A DNA stretch of 21,750 nt from Lachnospiraceae bacterium UBA6998. Lineage in GTDB: Bacteria > Bacillota > Clostridia > Lachnospirales > Lachnospiraceae. This document shows positions 15,924 to 21,750 of the stretch, piece by piece (position 1 is the stretch's first letter; every line of letters begins with the position of its first letter). A model generated the notes under the pieces. That model had not been told where the DNA came from and did not search any database. It saw only the letters and a program-made list of their open reading frames with translations. The stretch is from positions 1-21,750 of the forward strand of contig DJXS01000076.1 of the NCBI GenBank assembly GCA_002448395.1. The letters are read 5' to 3'. Made by a program: the position numbers and the translations under genes.

Positions 15924-15971
15924 GAAAAGTATCGCCGCACGCCTTTTAAAGGTGCTGCGCCGATACTTTTC
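15924..15971 (+). terminator. Probable terminator of glgC-glgD-spoVG
   Basis: An 11-bp perfect outer stem, GAAAAGTATCG (15924-15934) with CGATACTTTTC (15961-15971), encloses an inner hairpin of the GCAC/GTGC type. The T-run (TTTTC) lies within the 3' arm and is short, so termination may be partial. It starts 39 bases after the spoVG stop. Confidence 0.65.
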
Positions 15972-16001
15972 TTGACGTCCGGCCCGTATTTGTGGTATGT
16001 A
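15972..16001 (+). promoter_or_regulatory. Weak candidate promoter for pth-mfd
   Basis: TTGACG (15972-15977) is followed after 18 bases by TATGTA (15996-16001), a poor -10. It lies directly after the terminator hairpin and 70 bases before the pth start. If it is not used, pth and mfd depend on read-through from spoVG. Confidence 0.3.
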
Positions 16002-16070
16002 AGGAAATACGCGGCGCAGTGCGCGCCGGGCAGGCCAAAACAGTGAAAGAGCAGCGGATTGGAGCACATA

Positions 16071-16751
16071 ATGGATTCTTACTATATAATCGCCGGACTC
16101 GGTAATCCGGGAGCAAAATATGACGGCACACGGCACAATGTGGGCTTTAAAGTGATCGATGAGCTGGCGGACCGTTTCCATATAAACAGGCCGGTTCGAT
16201 TCGGCAAGTCCATGATCGGCAAGGGAATGATCGGTGGAGAGAAAGTGATCCTGGTGAAGCCGCTGACATATATGAACCTGAGCGGAGAGGCTGTAAGAGA
16301 GATATGCAGCTATTACAAAGCAGATCCCGCGGATCATCTTATAGTGATCTCCGATGACGTGGATCTTCCCGTCGGACATCTGCGGATCAGAAAGAAGGGC
16401 AGCGCCGGCGGGCACAACGGGCTCAAGAATATCATCCTGCATCTGGGAACCGACGAGTTCACAAGAGTCAGGATCGGAGTAGGCGGGAAACCTGCCCCGG
16501 GAGCGGACCTGGCGAACCACGTGCTCGGTCATTTCTCCTCTGAGGACAGACCGGTCATAGAAGAAGCGTATGAGAAGGCTGCGGACGCAGTTGAGTGCGC
16601 GATCGGACAGGGCCCGGACAAGGCGATGAACCTTTATAATACGAAAAAACAGAAGAAACAGAAGAAACAGAAAAAAGAGACCGAAACCGCGGAAACGGCT
16701 TCGGAGGTAGGTGAAAATGCCGACAATAACAGCTCCGCTGAGGGAATCTGA
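16071..16751 (+). CDS. pth: Peptidyl-tRNA hydrolase with lysine-rich tail
   Basis: Releases peptidyl-tRNAs that drop off ribosomes by cleaving the ester bond; essential and cytosolic. Conserved residues are all present: Asn12 in GLGNPG, the catalytic His22 in TRHNVGF, Asn69 in TYMNLSG, Asp95/96 in ISDDVDLP and Asn116 in GSAGGHNGLKN. The start chosen is the ATG at 16071 with GGAG six bases upstream; a TTG 12 bases earlier lacks one. The core ends near 190; residues 192-226 are an unusual tail, Lys/Gln-rich (KKQKKQKKQKKE) then acidic, encoded by a 9-base repeat. The last 35 bases overlap the start of mfd, whose ribosome binding site is inside this tail, so the two are translationally linked. 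Confidence 0.96.
   Translation: MDSYYIIAGLGNPGAKYDGTRHNVGFKVIDELADRFHINRPVRFGKSMIGKGMIGGEKVILVKPLTYMNLSGEAVREICSYYKADPADHLIVISDDVDLPVGHLRIRKKGSAGGHNGLKNIILHLGTDEFTRVRIGVGGKPAPGADLANHVLGHFSSEDRPVIEEAYEKAADAVECAIGQGPDKAMNLYNTKKQKKQKKQKKETETAETASEVGENADNNSSAEGI
16648..16674 (+). repeat. 9-base tandem repeat in the pth tail
   Basis: Two exact copies of AAACAGAAG (16648-16656 and 16657-16665) are followed by AAACAGAAA (16666-16674). Each copy encodes the same three-residue Lys/Gln unit, so copy-number change would lengthen or shorten the basic tail without a frameshift. Confidence 0.8.
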
Positions 16752-19700
16752 AAACTATAACAAAATAGTGGAAGCTTTGCAGAACGGCTCATTCAGCGTA
16801 CTGGCGGAAGGGTGCGCGGAAGCGCAGAAGCTTCATATGATCTACAGCCTTTACAGGGAGAGTTCTCTCTCTGCACTGGCGAGGTTCCGCCTGATCGTGA
16901 CTTACAGCGACCAGAGGGCGAGGGAGATCAAGGAGGCTTTTCGGTTTTATGACAAAAACACCGTCCTGTTTCCGGCCAAAGACCTGATCTTTTATCAGGC
17001 AGATATCCGCGGAAGAGAGCTGGATACCGAGCGGATCCGGTGCCTTAGAAGGATCATGGAGGGAAGCCAGACTACGGTAGTCACGACCTTCTCCGCGCTG
17101 ATGACGCCCCAGGTGCCCCTGGACGTTCTGCAAAAGAGTGTCATAGAGGTCAAAAAGGGAGGAGAGCTGTCCCTCACAGAGGCTGCTGAGCGTCTGGTAT
17201 GTCTGGGATATGAGAAGCAGTATCAGGTGGAAAAGCCCGGACAGTTCGCGATCCGGGGCGGAATTCTCGACGTTTATGACCTGACGGAGGACAACCCCAT
17301 CAGGATCGAACTCTGGGGAGATGACGTGGAGGAGATCCACTCTTTTGACGTGCTGAGCCAGAGATCCATCGCGCCGCTTCAAAAAGTTACGATCTACCCG
17401 GCCACGGAGATGATTCTCTCAAACAGTAAGCTCAGAGACGGCTTCGAGCGCATCCGGAAAGAGGAAAAAAGAGTAGAGAAGCTCTACAGGGATCAAAACC
17501 ATACCGAGGAGGCGCACCGCCTTAAGACCACGATCGCCCGTATGGAAGAGGAGGCGATGGAGTGGCGGCAGTTCGGACCTCTTGAGAGTTATATTCACTA
17601 TTTTTACCCGCTCACAGAGAACTTCCTCAATCTTTTTCCCAAGCGCGCAGCCATGATCTTTGTGGATGAGCCCTACAGAGTGAAGCAGCATGCGGACGCA
17701 GTGGAAATGGAATTTACACAGAGCATGACGAGCCGGGCGGAGAAGGGATATGTTCTTCCGGGCCAGATGTCGCTCTTAAGTTCCGCGGAGTCGGTGACGG
17801 AGCAGATGCTGGGATACCGATGCGTCGGCGTCGCGGGGCTCGCGAACGGATGCGGCTATATGAAGCCGGATCTGACTGTTTCGATCGGGGCCAGGACTAT
17901 GTCCGCCTTTAACAAGAGCTTCGACGCGCTTGAAAAGGACCTAATGTCCTACCGCAAGAAAGGATACAGGACGATCCTGTATTCCCCGTCGAGAACGAGA
18001 GCCAGAAGACTGGCGCAGGACCTTACTAATGATGGGATCACCGCGTTCTACAGCGAAAATCCCGAGAGAAAGCTCGATCCCGGCGAGATCATGACCTATT
18101 ACGGGCAGATCAAACAGGGCTTCGAGTACCCCGACATCAAATTCGCGGTCATTGCGGAGTCCGATATTTTCGGCGCCGAGAAAAAGAAGAAAGCGAAGAA
18201 GAAAAAGTACGAGGGCGAGCAGATCCAGGCTTTCTCGGAGCTCAAGACGGGCGATTACGTGGTGCACGAGGACCATGGAATCGGCATCTACAGGGGCGTG
18301 GAGAAGATCGAGGTCAACCACATCGCCAAGGACTATATCAAAATAGAGTACGGCGGAGGCGGTACTCTCTATGTGCTGCCTACGGAACTCTCCGTTTTGC
18401 AGAAATACGCCTCTGCAGGTTCGGCCAAGCCCAAACTGAACAAACTCGGCACGCAGGAATGGGGCAATACGAAGAGCAAGGTCAAGAGCGCGGTGGACGA
18501 AGTCGCGGAGGACCTTGTTCAGCTCTATGCCGCCAGGCGGGAGAAGAGAGGCCATCAGTTCGGCCCCGATACAGTGTGGCAGAAGGAGTTTGAGGAGCTG
18601 TTTCCCTACGAGGAGACGGACGACCAGCTCACGGCCATTGAAGATACCAAGAAGGATATGGAGAGCGACCGCATTATGGACCGCCTGATCTGCGGAGACG
18701 TCGGATACGGCAAAACAGAGATCGCCGTCCGCGCGGCCTTCAAAGCAGTCCAGGAAGGAATGCAGGTGGCAGTTCTCGTTCCGACGACGATCCTGGCGCA
18801 GCAGCATTACAATACTTTCCTGGAGAGAATGCGCAGATATCCCGTAACCATCGGAATGCTGTCCAGATTCCGCACGCCGGCGGAGCAGAAGCAGACGATC
18901 AGCGAGGTCTCCAAAGGACTTTGCGACATAGTGATCGGAACTCACAGACTCCTGTCCAAGGACGTCAAGTTCAAGAATCTGGGCCTTCTCGTGGTGGACG
19001 AAGAGCAGCGGTTCGGCGTCTCCCACAAGGAAAAGATCAAGAAGATGAAGGAAAACGTGGATGTCCTGACACTATCCGCGACGCCCATTCCCCGGACACT
19101 GCACATGAGCCTTGTGGGGATCCGCGACATGTCGGTGCTCGAAGAGGCTCCCGAGGGACGCGTGCCCATCCAGACATACGTTATGGAGTACGACGAGGAA
19201 ATGGTCAGAGAGGCCATAATCCGCGAGCTTTCCAGAAAAGGTCAGGTCTACTTTGTGCACAACCGGGTGAATGACATCGACGTAGTGACAGCCCGCCTGC
19301 AGCAGCTCGTCCCGGAGGCGCGGATCGCTTTCGCGCACGGCCAGATGAGCGAGGAACAGCTCGAGAAGATCATGTACGACTTCATCGACGGGGAGATCGA
19401 CGTTCTCGTCTCCACGACCATCATTGAGACCGGCCTTGATATCTCCAATGTCAACACGATCATCATCCGCGAATCGGACAGAATGGGCCTGTCGCAGCTC
19501 TATCAGCTGCGCGGCAGAGTCGGCAGGACAGGGCGTACAGCATACGCCTTCCTGATGTACCGCAAAGACCGGATGCTGCGTGAAGTCGCTGAGAAGCGCC
19601 TGCGCGCCATCAGAGAATACACGGAACTCGGCAGCGGGTTTAAAATAGCGATGAGAGACCTTGAGATCCGGGGAGCGGGCAGCATACTCGGAAGGGCGCA

Positions 19701-20280
19701 GCACGGCCACATGCAGGCGGTCGGCTACGACCTCTACTGTAAGCTCCTTAACACCGCGGTAAAACAGGCCAAAGGCGAGCCGGTGAAAGAGGAGCGCACT
19801 GTGCGCGTAGGCCTCAGCGTGGACGCGTTCCTGCCCGAGAGCTATATCATCAACGAGGAGCAGAAACTGGAGATCTACAAAAAGATCGCAGCCATCGAAT
19901 CCACTGAGGACTACGACGACGTGAGGGAAGAACTGAAGGACCGCTTCGGGGACATTCCCGCGCCTGCAGGAAACCTCCTGCGTATCGCCCTCATCCGCTC
20001 GGTGGCAGCAAGGATCGGAATCATAGAGATCGCCGGAACGCCCGGCACGATCCGCTTCTACATGGATCCAAAGGCCAAAGTCCACGCGGAGAACATCCCG
20101 TCTCTTCTGCGCAACTACCGCAAAAACCTTGCGTTCAGCATGAAAGGCTTCAGCGGCCGCGGCGTACCGGAATTCATGTACCAGTACAAGGCGGTAGGCG
20201 TGACCGTCCGCGATGAGGAGATCCTCCTGACATCAGTGGAGGAACTGCTGGTCGCGATGGCGAACAAGTTGATCGGGTGA
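16717..20280 (+). CDS. mfd: Transcription-repair coupling factor
   Basis: Displaces RNA polymerase stalled at DNA damage and recruits UvrA for nucleotide excision repair. About 1,187 residues, typical length. The N-terminal third is the UvrB-like module; KKKKAKKKK precedes the CarD-like polymerase-interacting domain (about 505-570, LKTGDYVVHEDHGIGIYRG). The translocase has Walker A GDVGYGKTE (from 660), DEEQRFG (from 761), SATPIPRTLHMS, TGLDISNVNTIII and QLRGRVGR (930-937), followed by the TRG region and the C-terminal D7 domain. The start could be GTG at 16711 or ATG at 16717; the ribosome binding site GGAGG (16703-16707) is at proper distance, 9 bases, only from the ATG. It overlaps the end of pth, the same pth-mfd order as in Bacillus, where fin lies between them. 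Confidence 0.97.
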   Translation: MPTITAPLRESENYNKIVEALQNGSFSVLAEGCAEAQKLHMIYSLYRESSLSALARFRLIVTYSDQRAREIKEAFRFYDKNTVLFPAKDLIFYQADIRGRELDTERIRCLRRIMEGSQTTVVTTFSALMTPQVPLDVLQKSVIEVKKGGELSLTEAAERLVCLGYEKQYQVEKPGQFAIRGGILDVYDLTEDNPIRIELWGDDVEEIHSFDVLSQRSIAPLQKVTIYPATEMILSNSKLRDGFERIRKEEKRVEKLYRDQNHTEEAHRLKTTIARMEEEAMEWRQFGPLESYIHYFYPLTENFLNLFPKRAAMIFVDEPYRVKQHADAVEMEFTQSMTSRAEKGYVLPGQMSLLSSAESVTEQMLGYRCVGVAGLANGCGYMKPDLTVSIGARTMSAFNKSFDALEKDLMSYRKKGYRTILYSPSRTRARRLAQDLTNDGITAFYSENPERKLDPGEIMTYYGQIKQGFEYPDIKFAVIAESDIFGAEKKKKAKKKKYEGEQIQAFSELKTGDYVVHEDHGIGIYRGVEKIEVNHIAKDYIKIEYGGGGTLYVLPTELSVLQKYASAGSAKPKLNKLGTQEWGNTKSKVKSAVDEVAEDLVQLYAARREKRGHQFGPDTVWQKEFEELFPYEETDDQLTAIEDTKKDMESDRIMDRLICGDVGYGKTEIAVRAAFKAVQEGMQVAVLVPTTILAQQHYNTFLERMRRYPVTIGMLSRFRTPAEQKQTISEVSKGLCDIVIGTHRLLSKDVKFKNLGLLVVDEEQRFGVSHKEKIKKMKENVDVLTLSATPIPRTLHMSLVGIRDMSVLEEAPEGRVPIQTYVMEYDEEMVREAIIRELSRKGQVYFVHNRVNDIDVVTARLQQLVPEARIAFAHGQMSEEQLEKIMYDFIDGEIDVLVSTTIIETGLDISNVNTIIIRESDRMGLSQLYQLRGRVGRTGRTAYAFLMYRKDRMLREVAEKRLRAIREYTELGSGFKIAMRDLEIRGAGSILGRAQHGHMQAVGYDLYCKLLNTAVKQAKGEPVKEERTVRVGLSVDAFLPESYIINEEQKLEIYKKIAAIESTEDYDDVREELKDRFGDIPAPAGNLLRIALIRSVAARIGIIEIAGTPGTIRFYMDPKAKVHAENIPSLLRNYRKNLAFSMKGFSGRGVPEFMYQYKAVGVTVRDEEILLTSVEELLVAMANKLIG

Positions 20281-20438
20281 AGGCGTGTGTTCGGATGAGG
20301 TGCAGACTGGCCGGGTGAATATTTTGCCCGGATGAAACGGAAACTGGTCATATAAAAAATATACTTTTTGATGCTATTAATATGTTCAGATGTGGCTATA
20401 CTGGTTGTAAACCAAAAGGAAACAGACAGGAGGTCATT
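20281..20438. other. Gap between mfd and the ECF transporter gene
   Basis: Contains a stem CCGGG/CCCGG (20311-20315 with 20327-20331) 30 bases after mfd, without a T-run, so a weak terminator at best. Further on are AT-rich bases (20350-20385), a -10-like TATACT (20397-20402) without a proper -35, and a small hairpin TGGTT-GTA-AACCA (20402-20414). Because ECF S-component genes often carry vitamin riboswitches the leader was checked by eye; no TPP, FMN, cobalamin or preQ1 pattern was recognised. Confidence 0.4.
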
Positions 20439-21053
20439 ATGAACAGTATGAACTCAGCAGCTGCGCTCAGCAGCACCAGAGAAGACAGTCTGAAGAAGCT
20501 TGTATTCGCGGGAATTTTCGCGGCGCTCACATACATTGTATTTACATTTTTATCGATCCCGATTCCCACCATTGCGGGTGATAAAGTGACAGTTCACCTC
20601 GGCAACGCGTTCTGCGTGCTGGGCGCTCTGATCCTCGGCAGTTTCTACGGGGGAGCCGGCGGCGCTCTCGGCCTTACGATCGCGGACCTGATGGATCCCG
20701 TATATATCGTGCAGGCGCCGATCACATTTGTGATCAAGTTCCTGATGGGCATCCTTGTAGGAACTATCGCGCACAAGATGGGCCATATCTCCACAGAGAA
20801 AGACCTTGCCAAGGTATTTCGCTGGACAGTAGCAGCAGTTGTTGCAGGCCTCCTTTTCAACGCGGTCTGCGACCCCACGATCCGCTACTTCTACAAGATC
20901 CTGATCCTCGGCAAACCTGCCGCAGAGGTATCCTTCGCGATCAACATCGGCGTGACGGCCATCAATTCCGTGGTCTCCGCCTTCATTGCAACAGGCCTCT
21001 ATATGTCCCTCAGGGCACCGCTCAAGAAGACAGGATTGTTCTTCTACTTCTGA
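20439..21053 (+). CDS. ECF transporter S component (substrate-binding membrane protein)
   Basis: Energy-coupling-factor transporters import vitamins or related compounds; the S component binds the substrate and pairs with a shared EcfA/EcfA'/EcfT module encoded elsewhere. 204 residues with about six hydrophobic segments (roughly 21-43, 53-75, 77-90, 95-113, 127-146 and 165-190) in the inner membrane. The AGIFAAL stretch (24-30) has the AxxxA pattern used to contact EcfT. The sequence VHLGNAFCVLGALILGSFYG and ITFVIKFLMGILVG resembles the riboflavin-type S-component family (PF07155), but the substrate cannot be told from sequence alone. AGGAGG (20428-20433) is 5 bases before this ATG; an upstream in-frame ATG at 20382 has none and adds a non-conserved stretch. 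It stands alone, with its own terminator. Confidence 0.85.
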   Translation: MNSMNSAAALSSTREDSLKKLVFAGIFAALTYIVFTFLSIPIPTIAGDKVTVHLGNAFCVLGALILGSFYGGAGGALGLTIADLMDPVYIVQAPITFVIKFLMGILVGTIAHKMGHISTEKDLAKVFRWTVAAVVAGLLFNAVCDPTIRYFYKILILGKPAAEVSFAINIGVTAINSVVSAFIATGLYMSLRAPLKKTGLFFYF

Positions 21054-21073
21054 TAGTATTGAATGAATGGAAC

Positions 21074-21103
21074 CCCCCTGCCGCACGGCGGCAGGGGGTT
21101 TTT
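21074..21103 (+). terminator. Strong terminator of the ECF transporter gene
   Basis: An 11-bp GC-rich stem CCCCCTGCCGC (21074-21084) with GCGGCAGGGGG (21088-21098), three-base loop ACG and five T (21099-21103), 20 bases beyond the stop codon. Confidence 0.96.
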
Positions 21104-21105
21104 GT

Positions 21106-21380
21106 TATATTCAGGGTTTTCGGCACAATTGGGCACAGAAGAATTTTGAAGAACTATACACAATAAAAAAAGTGTCTAAACGGAGCGTTTTAATGAAAAA
21201 TCAGCTGACAAACATAATCTGGAATAATAAGAATCAAGATTACGTTTGCAGTTGTGTATATATTCCGTAAACAGAAGAACTGTGCCTAAATTTGAAGAAT
21301 TGTGTTCAATGTATTTGTGTATGAAACTAGACTTGATTGAAATATGCCTAAAAGATATGTGATGAGTTATTCCGTCCGCC
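21106..21380. other. AT-rich non-coding stretch with degenerate repeats
   Basis: Noticeably more AT-rich than the genes to its left. Contains related pieces such as GAAGAATTTTGAAGAAC (21139-21155) and a similar AAATTTGAAGAATTGTG (21288-21304), the nonamers GTGTCTAAA, GTGCCTAAA and ATGCCTAAA (near 21171, 21283 and 21344), and GGCACAG/CTGTGCC inverted (near 21131 and 21280). No gene with a ribosome binding site or family resemblance is seen. Function unknown; could be a decayed insertion. Confidence 0.45.
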
Positions 21381-21383
21381 AGC

Positions 21384-21503
21384 CCTGACAGGCGGCATCT
21401 GCGCGATGTGCCGTCCCCGGCGACGGGAACTCAGGGATATCAGATCCAGGCATCCTTTCCCGTCGGAACATGCAATTGTATCGCGCATCTGCCGCCTGTC
21501 AAG
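21384..21503. repeat. Long nested inverted repeat
   Basis: GACAGGCGGCATCTGCGCGA (21387-21406) and TCGCGCATCTGCCGCCTGTC (21481-21500) are inverted copies that pair at all positions except the central ATCT. Inside lies a second pair, CGACGGGAA (21421-21429) with TTCCCGTCG (21457-21465). Together they can fold into one hairpin of about 115 bases. Adjacent DNA contains more dyads: CCGC-TTC-GCGG (near 21510) and the 12-base perfect palindrome TCCTCGCGAGGA (21535-21546). AGGGATATCAG occurs twice, at 21433-21443 and 21567-21577, and GATGTGCCG twice, at 21405-21413 and 21545-21553. It may be a small palindromic mobile repeat or a structured RNA; no gene overlaps it. Confidence 0.6.
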
Positions 21504-21675
21504 GCCAAGCCGCTTCGCGGTGGCTGGGTCTGTGTCCTCGCGAGGATGTGCCGGCTCAGGAAATCTAGGGATATCAGTTGTGTGAAAGCCGGGTGGGTTC
21601 GTTGCAGCTCGGCGCTTTATCAAGTGCCGGGTGTCAAGAGGTATGGAATGACCTGAGAATTGAGAATTATTGCAT

Positions 21676-21750
21676 TGGGTCCATCCAAAAAGAAGATTTT
21701 TCTGAATGGATGTATGGTCCAGGCTGAAGTTTTGAGACTGGGTCCATCCA
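21676..21750. repeat. Direct repeat TGGGTCCATCCA with 63-base period, continuing off the window
   Basis: TGGGTCCATCCA occurs at 21676-21687 and again as the last 12 bases, 21739-21750. Between them is an inverted relative, TGGATGTATGGTCC (21707-21720), so the unit is partly palindromic (CATCCA pairs with TGGATG around an A/T-rich loop). The second copy touches the window edge, so the array may continue. Not CRISPR-like: the repeat is short and the spacing of about 51 bases itself contains related sequence. Confidence 0.5.

Noticed and set aside
20281..20438. Vitamin riboswitch before the ECF transporter gene
   Set aside because: The conserved cores of TPP, FMN, cobalamin and preQ1 riboswitches were not recognised in the 158-base leader; only a small hairpin is present.
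21348..21656. Short frames of 91 (minus) and 82 (plus) codons in the repeat field
   Set aside because: They overlap each other and the inverted repeats, have arginine/proline-rich low-quality translations, and lack ribosome binding sites.
21676..21750. CRISPR array at the right edge
   Set aside because: The repeat is only 12 bases, the interval contains an inverted relative of it, and no cas gene or third copy is visible.

Overview
The window reads as chromosomal core DNA of an anaerobic, Gram-positive, spore-lineage Firmicute, most likely a member of Clostridia close to Lachnospiraceae. The evidence is the gene set: pyruvate:ferredoxin oxidoreductase, MecA, DnaD and DnaI primosome proteins, SpoVG, the paired GlgC/GlgD of clostridia, and an unusually long PRPP synthetase. 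Ribosome binding sites are strong GGAGG types. Genus cannot be fixed from this sequence. No tRNA, rRNA, CRISPR array, phage or intact transposon was seen.

Layout. (1) 1-1940, minus: N-terminal half of PFOR, running off the left edge, with an extended -10 promoter and a cluster of TGTGRA/TYCACA half-sites upstream. (2) 2313-3053, minus: mecA, ended by a UUCG-loop terminator. (3) 3054-3779: a 726-bp gap rich in inverted repeats, including a candidate structured RNA and a near-consensus promoter. (4) 3780-7758, plus: a four-gene run, membrane-anchored SH3/GH18 protein, sua5, upp and dCMP deaminase, closed by a bidirectional terminator. (5) 11110-7839, minus: dnaD, dnaI and prs, all starting with good ribosome binding sites; the first two use TTG and GTG starts. 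A cluster of DnaA-box matches lies upstream. (6) 12888-11500, minus: murC, divergent from (7) 13188-15885, plus: glgC, glgD, spoVG. (8) 16071-20280, plus: pth overlapping mfd. (9) 20439-21053, plus: an ECF transporter S component with a strong terminator. (10) 21106-21750: AT-rich then GC-rich non-coding DNA with long inverted and direct repeats.

How the genes fit together. PRPP links several of them: prs makes it and upp consumes it, while dCMP deaminase supplies dUMP. dnaD and dnaI load the replicative helicase and are probably co-transcribed with prs, joining replication initiation to nucleotide precursor supply; the DnaA boxes upstream suggest how this could be controlled. The spoVG, pth, mfd block, with prs nearby, is an echo of the Bacillus spoVG-glmU-prs-ctc-pth-mfd region, but with the glycogen nucleotidyltransferase pair glgC/glgD in front of spoVG.

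Most of the window is well-known housekeeping machinery. The less ordinary signals are in the gaps: the DnaA-box cluster, the structured-RNA candidate, the redox-type half-sites before PFOR, the operators around murC/glgC, and the repeat field at the right edge. No complete new system could be demonstrated.
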